The notes beneath the pieces are model-generated. The model was not told where the DNA came from. It searched no databases and saw only the letters and a program-made list of their open reading frames with translations. Source: an uncultured Eubacteriales bacterium (GTDB taxonomy: Bacteria; Bacillota; Clostridia; Oscillospirales; CAG-272). Taken from it: a stretch of DNA of 64,000 nt. Positions 1 through 8,639 of the stretch are shown piece by piece; position 1 is the stretch's first letter, and every line of letters starts with the position of its first letter. The stretch lies in contig CAKRQL010000004.1 in assembly GCA_934393265.1 (NCBI GenBank), positions 124,001 to 188,000 of the forward strand. The letters run 5' to 3'. A program made the position numbers and the translations under genes.

Positions 1-1309
1 CTGTTTTGAGTCCGAGCTTCTCGGCGATGGGCAGGAGCGCAGCATAAAGATTGTCATTGTCAAAGCTGTCTGTGCCGCGCAGAACATTAAGTGCTTCGGC
101 GAGTACGGTACGAACCGTGCCAAGATCTGTTATTTTATTCTTTTTATTGAGGAAGAGCTCTGTATCGAAATCAGGGAGGGCTGCAAAGAACGCTATCCGC
201 TCGTCTATTTCGGAGAGCTTTGAAATTCTCGTCTTTATCAGTGAGAGCATTTTTTTGCGGTTGAGTGTAGCCGGAAGCTCCGTTTTCATGAATTTGCCCG
301 CTGATGTCTCAAATTCTTCGTCGGTCAGCCGGTGAATATACTCGCCGTTGAACCAGAGAAGCTTTTCAAAGTCAAAAACCGCCGGAGATTTTGATACTCC
401 GTCTATTGTGAATGCGTCGGTCAGCTCCTTCAGTGTGAAAAATTCCGTTTCGGAGTTCTTCGGACACCAACCGAGAAGCGCAATATAGTTGACAATAGCC
501 TCCGGAAGATATCCGTCGTTCAGGAGGTCCTGGAACGAGACTGCGCCATGGCGTTTTGAGAGCTTTGAAACGCTGCCATCCGGGTTTTTGCCCATGAGAA
601 GCGGAAGATGAACATATACCGGTCTCTCCCAGCCGAATGCATCATACAGGAGGACATACTTCGGGGTGGATGTAAGATATTCCGATCCGCGCACAACATG
701 TGTGACACCCATGAGATAGTCGTCTATAACATGGGCGAAATTATACGTCGGATACCCGTCGGCTTTTATCAGTATCTGATCCTGAAGCTCAGAGTTGTTC
801 ATGCTTATTTCGCCGAAAACGGAGTCGGTGTATGAGGTGACACCGTCGAGCGGCATTTTCTGCCGTATAACATACGGGATACCGGCATCGAGATTGCGCC
901 GGACCTCCTCAGGGGACAGATCTCTGCAGTGACGGTCATAGCCCCCGGTGGCGTCCTCCTCATGCAGCTTTTCGAGACGCTCCTTAGTGCAGAAGCAGTA
1001 GTAGGCGTATCCCATGTCAACAAGCTTTTCAGCGTATTCAAGGTATATGGGCTTGCGCTCGGACTGGACATAAGGACCGTGCTCACCGCCGACATCCGGA
1101 CCCTCGTCATAATTAAGGCCGGTGATTTTCAGCGTTGATTTTATGACGTCTGTCGCGCCCTCCACGAGTCTCTCACGGTCAGTGTCCTCTATACGTAAAA
1201 TGAACCTTCCGCCGTCATGCTTTGCAATCAGGTATGAATACAGCGCCGTGCGCAGATTTCCTATGTGCATATACCCTGTAGGGCTCGGCGCAAATCTTGT
1301 AACAGTCAT
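1..1309 (-). CDS. gltX: Glutamyl-tRNA synthetase (3' end outside window)
   Basis: Class I aminoacyl-tRNA synthetase that charges tRNA-Glu with glutamate in the cytoplasm. The N-terminus reads MTVTRFAPSPTGYMHIG, with the HIGH-type motif as HIGN, and the KMSKS-type motif appears as SKLSKRHG near residue 253. About 436 residues are visible. The family usually has about 480, so only the end of the anticodon-binding domain is missing past the left edge. The start ATG at 1309 is fixed by the conserved N-terminus. A promoter lies at 1351-1379. It is transcribed divergently from the histidine kinase. The window also encodes GlnRS (33203), so this enzyme need not mischarge tRNA-Gln. That is inference; I did not judge the discriminating residues. 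Confidence 0.95.
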   Translation of the reverse strand, partial: MTVTRFAPSPTGYMHIGNLRTALYSYLIAKHDGGRFILRIEDTDRERLVEGATDVIKSTLKITGLNYDEGPDVGGEHGPYVQSERKPIYLEYAEKLVDMGYAYYCFCTKERLEKLHEEDATGGYDRHCRDLSPEEVRRNLDAGIPYVIRQKMPLDGVTSYTDSVFGEISMNNSELQDQILIKADGYPTYNFAHVIDDYLMGVTHVVRGSEYLTSTPKYVLLYDAFGWERPVYVHLPLLMGKNPDGSVSKLSKRHGAVSFQDLLNDGYLPEAIVNYIALLGWCPKNSETEFFTLKELTDAFTIDGVSKSPAVFDFEKLLWFNGEYIHRLTDEEFETSAGKFMKTELPATLNRKKMLSLIKTRISKLSEIDERIAFFAALPDFDTELFLNKKNKITDLGTVRTVLAEALNVLRGTDSFDNDNLYAALLPIAEKLGLKT

Positions 1310-1350
1310 TATTTTGACCTCTCGACAGTTTTTTATTTTTCCACCCACAC

Positions 1351-1379
1351 ATTTTAACACATTTTTTATGATTAGTCAA
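1351..1379 (-). promoter_or_regulatory. Sigma-A-type promoter of gltX
   Basis: Reading the minus strand, TTGACT (1379-1374) and TAAAAT (1356-1351) are separated by 17 bp, about 42 bp upstream of the gltX start. No T-box leader fits in this short 5' region. Confidence 0.7.
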
Positions 1380-1398
1380 TCGACGCGCAAAAAAATAT

Positions 1399-1428
1399 TT
1401 GACAGTATGTGATATAATGATATATAAT
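1399..1428 (+). promoter_or_regulatory. Sigma-A-type promoter of the histidine kinase
   Basis: TTGACA at 1399-1404 and TATAAT at 1423-1428 with an 18 bp spacer. A second TATAAT lies inside the spacer but is too close to the -35 box. Confidence 0.65.
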
Positions 1429-1475
1429 TACGGTGTCATATGCTTGACATCAGAAAGTATTAAGCGGGTACAGAT

Positions 1476-2963
1476 ATGTTCAAAAGCATTTTTGCAAAAT
1501 ATATAACTGCGTTCGTCATGATAATATTCGTGAGCTTTGCGGTTCTCTTCGGCATAATAACCTCGATGATACGGATATATACGGCAAACGACAGAGACGA
1601 ACGACTTGCAAACACCGTCGCCGCATTTATAGACCAGATAGACGATATGGGGCTTGACGGCAGGCTCGTTTTTGCCGATACAGAGCGGTTAGCCATGATA
1701 ATAGGTCCGATAGTCAACATAGACTCTGATACCGATATGATTATTACGGACGGCGACGGAAATATAATCCTCCGCAGCATAGAGTCGAGAAACAACAATG
1801 GCAAAATCTGCAAGCTTACCGCTATCGGAAAGGAAGGCGCGGCAATTGACATGACGCTTTTCACCGAGGTGACGGAGGATGACGGCAGAGAATACCTCGT
1901 TTATTACGGAAACGTCGACGGAATAGTTCCGTCGCGCTCGGTGATGTATGCGCTGCCGGAGCGACAGGACGGCGCGGTCATCGGATATTGCATAGCCTAT
2001 GCATCCACGGAAAAGGAAGACGCAATGCTTGTGACCACGCGCCGCATGGTCGTGAGCGGGTCGATATGGGTAATGGTCGCCGCGGCAATTGCAACGTTCT
2101 TTATAACGGAGAGAATAACCCATCCTCTGCACAGAATGACAGGGGCGGCAAAGAGCTTTGCTAAAGGGGATTTCACCGCCCGCGTAAGGGCTGACGGAGG
2201 GGATGAGGTTGCCGAGCTCGGTCGGGCGTTCAACCAGATGGCTGAGTCGCTTTCAAATCTTGAAACCATGCGGAATTCATTTCTCGCCAGCGTATCACAT
2301 GATCTGCGTACACCGATGACTACGATTGCCGGATTTATAGACGGAATAACCTCCGGTGCAATACCTCCGGATAAGCATGAATATTATCTCGACGTTATTT
2401 CTGCTGAGGTGCACAGACTGTCTCGCCTTGTTTCACAGCTGCTTGATATTTCAAGGCTTGAATCAGGAGACCGAAAGCTGACATTCAACGATTTCGATAT
2501 TGCAGAGCTTACAAGAATAGTTCTGATTTCCTTTGAAAACAAAATAGATGAAAAGAAGCTTGATGTCGAATACGACGCAGAGCGTGATTCCATGCTCGTG
2601 CACGCCGACAAGGACGCGATACATCAGGTCGTATACAACCTGATCCATAACGCGGTCAAATTCGCAAAAGAGGGCGGAAAACTTTCGATTAAGCTACGGT
2701 ATACCGAAGGCAAGCGCATAACTGTGAGCGTATACGATGAGGGGCAGGGAATTGCTCCGGACGAGCAAACGCTCGTTTTTGAGAGATTTTATAAGACGGA
2801 TAAGAGCCGTGGGCTTGACAAAAACGGGGTAGGTCTCGGACTCTATATATGCAAGACCATAATTGATGCACATGATGAGTCCATAGGTGTAAGAAGTGAG
2901 CCCGATAAGTACTGCGAATTCTACTTTACACTGAAGTGCGCTGACGGCGGCGCAAAAAAATAA
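1476..2963 (+). CDS. Orphan sensor histidine kinase (HAMP-HisKA-HATPase)
   Basis: Membrane-bound two-component sensor of 495 residues. TM1 is at about 8-31, an extracytoplasmic sensor region at about 32-192 and TM2 at about 193-211. A HAMP linker (212-262) is followed by HisKA with the H-box SVSHDLRTP (phospho-accepting His275). The HATPase_c domain shows an N-box with NLIHNAVKFA, a G1 box DEGQGI and a G2 box GVGLGLYIC. All residues needed for autophosphorylation appear present. No response regulator lies next to it: upstream is divergent gltX and downstream is a polymerase gene. Its partner must therefore be encoded elsewhere. The ligand cannot be told from sequence. The ribosome-binding site is weak, but the start is fixed by the start of TM1. 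Confidence 0.9.
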   Translation: MFKSIFAKYITAFVMIIFVSFAVLFGIITSMIRIYTANDRDERLANTVAAFIDQIDDMGLDGRLVFADTERLAMIIGPIVNIDSDTDMIITDGDGNIILRSIESRNNNGKICKLTAIGKEGAAIDMTLFTEVTEDDGREYLVYYGNVDGIVPSRSVMYALPERQDGAVIGYCIAYASTEKEDAMLVTTRRMVVSGSIWVMVAAAIATFFITERITHPLHRMTGAAKSFAKGDFTARVRADGGDEVAELGRAFNQMAESLSNLETMRNSFLASVSHDLRTPMTTIAGFIDGITSGAIPPDKHEYYLDVISAEVHRLSRLVSQLLDISRLESGDRKLTFNDFDIAELTRIVLISFENKIDEKKLDVEYDAERDSMLVHADKDAIHQVVYNLIHNAVKFAKEGGKLSIKLRYTEGKRITVSVYDEGQGIAPDEQTLVFERFYKTDKSRGLDKNGVGLGLYICKTIIDAHDESIGVRSEPDKYCEFYFTLKCADGGAKK

Positions 2964-3029
2964 GCGCGTTGGCTCTGCTGTCGCTCCGCTGATTGGCGGC
3001 ATGAGGCTATCTTATAACGGAGGGAAATA

Positions 3030-4292
3030 ATGAGAACAATTCTGCACTGTGACTGTAACTCTTTTTTTGCCTCCGTTGAGACCGCTCTCAATCCGGCATA
3101 TCGCGATGTACCGATGGCTGTATGCGGCAGTACAGAAGACAGACACGGTATTGTGCTGGCAAAGAACGAGCGGGCAAAGAAGTTTGGAATAAAAACCGCG
3201 GAAACTGTTTTTTCGGCAAAGAAAAAGTGCCCCGAGCTCGTGATAGCTTCGCCGCATTATGATGAGTATGTCAGGTATTCTGAGGCTGTCAATGCCATAT
3301 ATGCACGGTATACCGATCTGATAGAGCCTTTCGGTATAGATGAAAGCTGGCTTGATGTGACGGCAAGTCGCCTGCTTTTCGGCTCCGGGTTTGATATTGC
3401 GGAGAAAATACGGCGGGACGTCAGGGAAGAACTCAACATAACGGTATCGGTCGGAGTTTCGTTTAACAAGGTTTTTGCAAAGCTTGGCAGTGACTACAAA
3501 AAACCGGATGCAACAACGGTAATATCTGAGGATAATTTCAGGCAGTTTGTATATCCGTTGCCGGTTGAGGATTTGCTGTTTGTTGGGAAAAAGACCGCCG
3601 ATGAGCTCGGAAGAATGGGCGTCAGGACGATCGGTGATCTTGCTGCCGTTTCCGAAAAAATGCTTGTATCACGTTTCGGCAAGGCGGGTGAAGCACTGTA
3701 TTCTTACGCAAACGGTCTTGACGAAGCTCCGGTGATGCCTCCGTCCGGGGAGCTGCAAAAAAGCATAAGCAACGGTTTTACATTCAGGCATGACTTATGT
3801 AATCCGGATGAATGCAGGACGGGGATTTATTATCTGTCGGAGCAGCTCGGTGCGCGACTCCGTCGTCAGGGGCAGCTATGCCGTACTGTGCAGCTCGCTA
3901 TAAAGGACAGCTTTTTGCGGGTTATTCAGCGACAGTCTCCTATCGACCCGCCGACCGATGTCGGAGGTGAGATTGCAGCATGTGCCCGGTCACTTCTCGC
4001 AAAGTCGTGGCAGTGTGGTAAGCCCATCCGAATGCTTACCGTGACGGTCTCTAACCTTATGTTGAAATCGGAGCTTTCGGAGCAGATAGATTTACTTTCT
4101 CCGAACGGAGATGCTTATCATAAAAAAAGCGAAAAGAAAGAAATTGCGATGGATATTATAAGGCAGAAATATGGCGCTATGGCTATCAACCGTGGCTCAA
4201 TCATGAATACGGATATCGGAATAGAGGGCGCCGGAATACGAAATGCGTTAAAGTCGGCGAAGGATAAAAAAGCAGATAATCAAGAAACTTAA
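3030..4292 (+). CDS. dinB: Y-family DNA polymerase IV
   Basis: Error-prone translesion polymerase of 420 residues. The palm carboxylates are Asp8 (HCDCNSFFASVE) and Asp104-Glu105 (GIDESWLDV). The first motif has N where E. coli DinB has D (DMD), which resembles the D-x-N form of UmuC-like members. The metal ligands themselves are kept. An HhH region (VGKKTADELGRMG, about 188-200) and a little-finger domain follow. A strong RBS (GGAGGG) precedes ATG 3030. A LexA box was not evident in the short 66 bp gap. It is probably read from the kinase promoter or a nearby one and ends at the hairpin at 4306. Confidence 0.93.
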   Translation: MRTILHCDCNSFFASVETALNPAYRDVPMAVCGSTEDRHGIVLAKNERAKKFGIKTAETVFSAKKKCPELVIASPHYDEYVRYSEAVNAIYARYTDLIEPFGIDESWLDVTASRLLFGSGFDIAEKIRRDVREELNITVSVGVSFNKVFAKLGSDYKKPDATTVISEDNFRQFVYPLPVEDLLFVGKKTADELGRMGVRTIGDLAAVSEKMLVSRFGKAGEALYSYANGLDEAPVMPPSGELQKSISNGFTFRHDLCNPDECRTGIYYLSEQLGARLRRQGQLCRTVQLAIKDSFLRVIQRQSPIDPPTDVGGEIAACARSLLAKSWQCGKPIRMLTVTVSNLMLKSELSEQIDLLSPNGDAYHKKSEKKEIAMDIIRQKYGAMAINRGSIMNTDIGIEGAGIRNALKSAKDKKADNQET

Positions 4293-4305
4293 AAAACAAC
4301 GAAAT

Positions 4306-4341
4306 CCCCTGCGCGAAGCTTCAACAGATGTCGCGCAGGGG
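4306..4341. terminator. Bidirectional terminator between dinB and the ABC operon
   Basis: Perfect 11 bp inverted repeat CCCCTGCGCGA / TCGCGCAGGGG (4306-4316 and 4331-4341) with a 14-base loop, between two convergent genes. The flanks are T-rich on one side and A-rich on the other. Confidence 0.75.
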
Positions 4342-4347
4342 AAAGCT

Positions 4348-4944
4348 TTATTTTGCGGTGGAATTGTAGTTGTTGAGATTTATCTCGGCAGCACATGGGA
4401 TGGGGAGAGCGTCGTCAATGTGAGAGACCAGAATGACGAGAGCACTTTGCGATGCCTCCGAAATCATCCCGAGCAGTATTTCGCGAAGCTCCGCGTCGAG
4501 CTCCTTTGTGGGTTCATCGAGAAGAATTATATCTCTGCCCGCAAACAGCGCACGCGCGACGGAGACGCGCTGCTTCATACCTCCTGACAGGTCGGAGGGG
4601 TGCTTGTCCATATCTGCGTCTCCGAACCGCAGCCTTCGCAATATCTCGGCGGCATTCTCTGCATCCTCGGAGCTTGCACGGTTTTTAACTGCAAGGACAT
4701 TTTCCTTCGCGGTCAGTGAATTGAAAAGACGGTATTCCTGAAAGGCGAAAGATATTTTTCCGTCGCGGGTTATTTTTCCGGAATATTCGGGATCAAGACC
4801 GGCTATGATGCGCAGCAGGGTAGTCTTGCCGCTGCCGCTGTCGCCGAGCAGGCGGACAACTCCTCTGTCCGGAAGCGTTATGGTAATATCGGAAAATATC
4901 ACCTTGTCGCCGAAGCGCTTTCCGAGTGCTTCAATGTTTATCAC
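4348..4944 (-). CDS. ABC importer ATPase, NitT/TauT (SsuB-like) type
   Basis: Cytoplasmic ATP-binding subunit of 198 residues that drives the importer formed with the next two genes. Walker A is GDSGSGKTT (34-42), the signature LSGGMKQR (119-126) and Walker B IILLDEPT (139-146). The Q-loop reads FAFQEYRLF. It is short compared with the usual 240-260 residues of SsuB/TauB proteins, having lost the C-terminal extension. Its start overlaps the permease end by 14 bases, so translation is probably coupled. It is the last gene of the four-gene operon, ending at the shared terminator. The substrate is unknown: the family moves sulfonates, nitrate, taurine, thiamine precursors and others. Confidence 0.88.
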   Translation of the reverse strand: MINIEALGKRFGDKVIFSDITITLPDRGVVRLLGDSGSGKTTLLRIIAGLDPEYSGKITRDGKISFAFQEYRLFNSLTAKENVLAVKNRASSEDAENAAEILRRLRFGDADMDKHPSDLSGGMKQRVSVARALFAGRDIILLDEPTKELDAELREILLGMISEASQSALVILVSHIDDALPIPCAAEINLNNYNSTAK

Positions 4945-5707
4945 TTTTAATCCCTCCGGCGCATTTTTTCAGCAGGAGCTTCAGAATTTTTTCAATAATA
5001 AGACTCAGAATTATTACGATGAGTGTCCACGCAAACAGTCGTTCTGTTTCAAAGTATGCCTTTGCGTTATGAATTTCACGACCTATCGAATTCTTCGTGT
5101 AGGATATTATTTCTGCGGCTATACCGGCCTTCCACGCAAGTCCGGCGGCGGTTATGATACCGGGCAGGAGAACCTCCGTGAGCGCAGGATACCAAAGCAG
5201 GCGTATCTTTTTTCCGAGAGAAAAATCAAACACCTCGGCAACCTCTGTGAGCTGGCGGTCTATCGCCCGGAAGCTCGCGGCGGTGCTCTGTGCGACCACC
5301 GGCATTACCATGAGCAGGGCGATAGCGGTCGGCACGGCGGAGGAGGATATCAAAGACCATATAACCATGATGAAGGATGCCACAGGAGTGGCGCGAACAA
5401 CCGATATTATCGGAGACAGAAGTGTATCAAACGGCGGAATGAACGCTGTAAGGGTACCTATGACTGCTCCTGCCAGAGTGCCGAGTATAAAGCCGAGGAG
5501 CACACGTGAAAGCGAAAGCGTAACGGTGAGGGCAAATCCGCCCTCGGAAATCATTCTGCCAAGCTCGCGGAGAACCTCCGGGACATACGGGAGAATCAAT
5601 GGGCGCGCAAGTATGATTGCCGCAACCTCCCACACGCAAAGCCAGAACACGACGGCGAGTATCGTGAACAGAACTTTTTTCAGTATGGCTTTACTTTTTG
5701 TCGGCAT
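4931..5707 (-). CDS. ABC importer permease, NitT/TauT (SsuC-like) type
   Basis: Inner-membrane subunit of 258 residues with about six hydrophobic segments. It contains the BPD-type coupling region: a VWSLISSSAVPTAIALLMVMP stretch is followed by the EAA-like loop with FRAIDRQLTEVAEVF (about 145-160). This places it in the binding-protein-dependent transport family that includes SsuC and TauC. The start overlaps the end of the binding-protein gene by 17 bases. The N-terminus is basic, followed by the first TM (TILAVVFWLCVWEVAA). It works with the ATPase at 4348 and the lipoprotein at 5691. Confidence 0.88.
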   Translation of the reverse strand: MPTKSKAILKKVLFTILAVVFWLCVWEVAAIILARPLILPYVPEVLRELGRMISEGGFALTVTLSLSRVLLGFILGTLAGAVIGTLTAFIPPFDTLLSPIISVVRATPVASFIMVIWSLISSSAVPTAIALLMVMPVVAQSTAASFRAIDRQLTEVAEVFDFSLGKKIRLLWYPALTEVLLPGIITAAGLAWKAGIAAEIISYTKNSIGREIHNAKAYFETERLFAWTLIVIILSLIIEKILKLLLKKCAGGIKSDKH

Positions 5708-6716
5708 TATAGTAGAAACCGTCGGCAGGGAGCTTTGAGCCTATTGATTGCGGCATGCTGCTGTAAAGGACTGTGTAAAATGAAACAAGCGCGCTCTTCA
5801 TATTGCTCCCGTCAAGGTAGACTATCGAGCCGTAGAGGTTTGTCAATGCTTTCTTTGCCACCGGGAGCTTCGGAAGTATTCCGGCGTCGACTATCATCTG
5901 CGCGGCAGCGTCGGTGTTTTCGCGATTTGCTATATACTCGATTGATGCGCGGTATTTTGCAAGAAATGCATCAACCTTGTCCGAAAAATCGGCAAGGTAT
6001 GCACTGCGTACGACAATGCACCCCATTGTAAGCGAAGAATCGGATATCCTGTCCCATTCAGACGAGAGGTTGAGAGCAACCCTGCAATCGGAATTCTGTG
6101 TCAGTGCCACCGTCACCTTCGGCTCGGGGAGGACGGCAATTTTGACCGTGCCGGATACAAAGTCGGCTACGAGCGTGTCGTGGTCCTTTGCGACCTCAAT
6201 TGTGGCGTTTACGTTGTTTTTTTCAAGGATGTAGGAAAGAATAGGCTTCGTTGTCGATCCGGCGACACTTGTGTAAACAGTGAGCCCCTCAAGGTCGTTT
6301 ATGCTGTTTATCGTTACGCCGTTTGTCAGAAGGTACAGAGAGCCGAGCGTGTTGACTGCGGCAATCTTCAGCAAGCTTTCATCACGGTTGTAGAGGGTCG
6401 CTGCCGTGTTGGTGGGCAGACAGAGAAGGTCGGTTTTTCCGGCGGAGAGGTCTGCCGTAGCAAGGCTGGGGTCTGAATAAACGCTGAATTTGTAATTGTC
6501 GGGATTTGAGCTTGCGGTTTCGGAAATAAGCTGTGCCATGCCCATTCCCGTGGGGCCGCTCATCACTCCGATTGTCATTCCGGTGTATTCTTTTTTGCGG
6601 TTGTCATCGCCGCCATCCGGGGTCGGAGTGTCATTCTTGCATGAGAAAAGAGCAAGAGACATCAGAACGAGTGACGTGAGGAGGAGAATTGCGAGAATTT
6701 TTTTTGTTGTTTTCAT
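5691..6716 (-). CDS. Substrate-binding lipoprotein of the ABC importer
   Basis: Extracytoplasmic solute receptor of 341 residues. The N-terminus has basic residues, a hydrophobic core and a lipobox LALFSC, so Cys26 is the likely lipidated residue. A Thr/Pro/Gly/Asp-rich linker follows. The body resembles NMT1/ThiY- and SsuA-like periplasmic-binding folds (GMTIGVMSGPTGMGMAQLI and LPEPKVTVAL are typical positions). The ligand is not predictable. Its start overlaps the stop of the Crp/Fnr gene by four bases (ATGA), which ties transporter expression to the regulator. Confidence 0.85.
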   Translation of the reverse strand: MKTTKKILAILLLTSLVLMSLALFSCKNDTPTPDGGDDNRKKEYTGMTIGVMSGPTGMGMAQLISETASSNPDNYKFSVYSDPSLATADLSAGKTDLLCLPTNTAATLYNRDESLLKIAAVNTLGSLYLLTNGVTINSINDLEGLTVYTSVAGSTTKPILSYILEKNNVNATIEVAKDHDTLVADFVSGTVKIAVLPEPKVTVALTQNSDCRVALNLSSEWDRISDSSLTMGCIVVRSAYLADFSDKVDAFLAKYRASIEYIANRENTDAAAQMIVDAGILPKLPVAKKALTNLYGSIVYLDGSNMKSALVSFYTVLYSSMPQSIGSKLPADGFYYNADKK

Positions 6717-7387
6717 CTGTGTATACCTTTCATTCCATCAGAATTTATTATTTTTATTTTCCTGTCGGCATAAGTTATGCAGCCGCTCCGGACAAGAGAG
6801 TCCAATGCCCGATAAACGGAGGCGCGCCCTATATCGACCGCGCGCGCCACGCTTTGGGCGTTGAGCGGAAACTCATCGGTTCCGAGTGCAGCCGATACGC
6901 GCAGGAGATGTCGCGCAACCTTTTCCTCGGTATCTGCCCCGGTATATGCCGCGATTTTTTCATTAAGAAAGACGATACGTCCGCATAGAAATGAGATTAC
7001 ATTTTCGGCTATCTTCGGATATGAATTTATAAGCTCTTTAAGATCTCCCTCGGGTATGTATATAACACGTGTGTTTCTTACAGCGACTATCCGTGTCGGG
7101 AATTCTTTCGTTTTTTCAAATGCGGAAAGTATGCCGAATGAACCGTAACGCTCAACCGTTGACAGCGGAACGGTACAACCGTTCAGTCTCATGCGCTCTA
7201 CCCGACATTCCCCGCGCATGACAAAGTACAGCCTGTGTTCAAATGCTCGCGCGGAATAAATCTCGTCTCCCTTTTTGTAATCTTCGGTTATGAAATTGTG
7301 CTTTTTACACATAAGTGACATCTCTTCGTCACTTATACCGGAAAACAGAAAAGTATCGCGCAGAAAGTCAAATAACGTTTTTCTCAT
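6713..7387 (-). CDS. Crp/Fnr-family transcriptional regulator
   Basis: Protein of 224 residues with an N-terminal cyclic-nucleotide-binding-type beta barrel (about 1-130; RGECRVERM and GSFGILSAF positions) and a C-terminal winged helix (about 155-224; the recognition helix lies near VDIGRASVYRALDSLVRSGCI). I see no cluster of N-terminal cysteines that would mark an oxygen-sensing FNR cluster, so the effector is open. It is the first gene of the operon and overlaps the binding-protein gene by four bases. A palindrome overlaps its likely transcription start (7425-7436), which suggests autoregulation. This is inference from position. Confidence 0.88.
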   Translation of the reverse strand: MRKTLFDFLRDTFLFSGISDEEMSLMCKKHNFITEDYKKGDEIYSARAFEHRLYFVMRGECRVERMRLNGCTVPLSTVERYGSFGILSAFEKTKEFPTRIVAVRNTRVIYIPEGDLKELINSYPKIAENVISFLCGRIVFLNEKIAAYTGADTEEKVARHLLRVSAALGTDEFPLNAQSVARAVDIGRASVYRALDSLVRSGCITYADRKIKIINSDGMKGIHR

Positions 7388-7424
7388 AAAACATTGTGCC
7401 TCGTATGGTTTTTTCCGAAAACTA

Positions 7425-7436
7425 TATCATTTGATA
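7425..7436. promoter_or_regulatory. Palindrome at the start site of the Crp/Fnr operon
   Basis: TATCATTTGATA is a near-perfect 12 bp palindrome just downstream of the -10 box, over the expected transcription start. The overlapping TTGAT-ACAG-ATTAT partly matches the FNR layout TTGAT-N4-ATCAA. It is a candidate operator for the regulator encoded next to it. Confidence 0.4.
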
Positions 7437-7439
7437 CAG

Positions 7440-7468
7440 ATTATAACACATTTATTGCTTTTTGTCAA
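7440..7468 (-). promoter_or_regulatory. Sigma-A-type promoter of the Crp/Fnr-ABC operon
   Basis: On the minus strand, consensus TTGACA (7468-7463) and TATAAT (7445-7440) are separated by 17 bp. Confidence 0.75.
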
Positions 7469-7514
7469 TAGAAATACATTCAAAATCTTATGCGCATATT
7501 TTTCGGAAAGGGGA

Positions 7515-7543
7515 TTGCATTTTTTGTCGGAGTATGATATACT
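7515..7543 (+). promoter_or_regulatory. Sigma-A-type promoter of cdaA
   Basis: TTGCAT (7515-7520) and TATACT (7538-7543) with a 17 bp spacer, about 70 bp before the cdaA start. Confidence 0.6.
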
Positions 7544-7615
7544 TACTCTATAAAGTATATTAATCGCGCCGGCGCGCCTATTTATATTGCGTTTTTACTG
7601 AAAGGTAATCTTATA

Positions 7616-8473
7616 ATGAATTTTTTGTTCTCCGCGGTTGAGTATGGTTATCAGGATATTCCGACCGTATTCCGCGAGCTTTTTTCAGCGTTCCGGGACT
7701 TCGGTCCGCGTGACGCCGTCGATATATTATTCCTGTCGGCTCTGCTGTTTCTGACCTTTCGCTTTATACGCGGCAGGAAAGCCGGTGCACTTCTTATGGG
7801 CATCGCGGTATGCGTTGTCGTGTGGTTTGTGTCGTTTATCTTCAGACTTCAAGCCATAAACTATGTTTTCTCGGGCATTTTCAAAATAGGTGCGATAGCC
7901 GTCGTTATCATTTTTCAGCCGGAGATCCGGGATGCGCTCGAAAAGCTCGGCTCCGGGTCGATGAGCGGAATCATGCTTATAAGCGACCAGAAGAAGAAAA
8001 GGCAGCTTTACTATAACGCGGTCCAACAGGTATGCCTTGCCGTGGGAGATCTTGCTAAGACAAAGACCGGGGCGCTTATCGTGATAGAGCGGACCACGAA
8101 GCTCGATGATGTCATTCAGACAGGCGTAACAATCAATGCCGATGTCAACTCGTTCCTGCTTCGCAACCTTTTCTTCAATAAGGCTCCGCTACATGACGGA
8201 GCTGTCGTAATTGACGACGGGCGCATCGCCGCCGCCGGCTGCCTTTTACCGCTTACCCGCCGCTCGGATATCGACAGCGACCTCGGCACCCGTCACAGGG
8301 CGGCAATCGGTCTCTCCGAGACAAGCGATGCAATAACGGTTGTTGTCTCCGAGGAGACCGGAATAATATCCGTGGCGTATGACTGTACACTTACAAGAAA
8401 CTATACACCTGATTCACTGCGCAGGTTCCTGAATGAGAAGCTTCTTCATTCAAAGACCGATGCGGATAACTGA
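7616..8473 (+). CDS. cdaA: Diadenylate cyclase CdaA
   Basis: Makes cyclic di-AMP from two ATP. The protein has 285 residues with three hydrophobic segments in the first 100 residues, followed by a DisA_N catalytic domain. The catalytic motifs are DGA (194-196, in HDGAVVIDDGR) and RHR (226-228, in GTRHRAAIGLSE). This is the membrane-anchored CdaA/DacA class, which controls osmolyte and potassium balance and cell-wall homeostasis. In most Bacillota cdaA is followed by cdaR (YbbR repeats) and glmM. Here a 52-residue membrane protein and then a flavoprotein follow, and neither cdaR nor glmM is in the window. The start at 7616 has an AAGGTAA ribosome-binding site. Confidence 0.95.
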   Translation: MNFLFSAVEYGYQDIPTVFRELFSAFRDFGPRDAVDILFLSALLFLTFRFIRGRKAGALLMGIAVCVVVWFVSFIFRLQAINYVFSGIFKIGAIAVVIIFQPEIRDALEKLGSGSMSGIMLISDQKKKRQLYYNAVQQVCLAVGDLAKTKTGALIVIERTTKLDDVIQTGVTINADVNSFLLRNLFFNKAPLHDGAVVIDDGRIAAAGCLLPLTRRSDIDSDLGTRHRAAIGLSETSDAITVVVSEETGIISVAYDCTLTRNYTPDSLRRFLNEKLLHSKTDADN

Positions 8474-8480
8474 GGAAAAT

Positions 8481-8639
8481 ATGAAAAACGATAAACTGAA
8501 AGTCACGCTGGGCAATGTGTTGGCGCTCATCGGATGTGTCGCCGCGGCAATTCTGATATGGCTCATCGTGAAGTATAACTATAATTCGTCCGCAGAGCAG
8601 GCGCTCTCCGTCCTTCGCGGACTCAGAGGAATGAGATGA
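8481..8639 (+). CDS. 52-residue single-TM protein after cdaA, CdaR-anchor-like
   Basis: Short protein starting at ATG 8481 (TGAGGAAAAT precedes it), seven bases after the cdaA stop. After MKNDKLKVTLGN comes one hydrophobic helix (about 13-31) ending in IWLIVKY, then a short hydrophilic tail. This looks like the N-terminal membrane anchor of CdaR, which also begins with a basic stretch and one TM ending in a similar pattern. No YbbR repeat follows. Its stop overlaps the ATG of the next gene (ATGA). It could be a CdaR remnant or a small CdaA partner; I cannot choose between these from sequence. An in-frame start 48 bases upstream overlaps cdaA and is less likely. Confidence 0.6.
   Translation: MKNDKLKVTLGNVLALIGCVAAAILIWLIVKYNYNSSAEQALSVLRGLRGMR

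Noticed and set aside
4805..5509. 234-codon plus-strand frame opposite the ABC importer genes
   Set aside because: Antisense shadow of the permease and ATPase; no recognisable domain.
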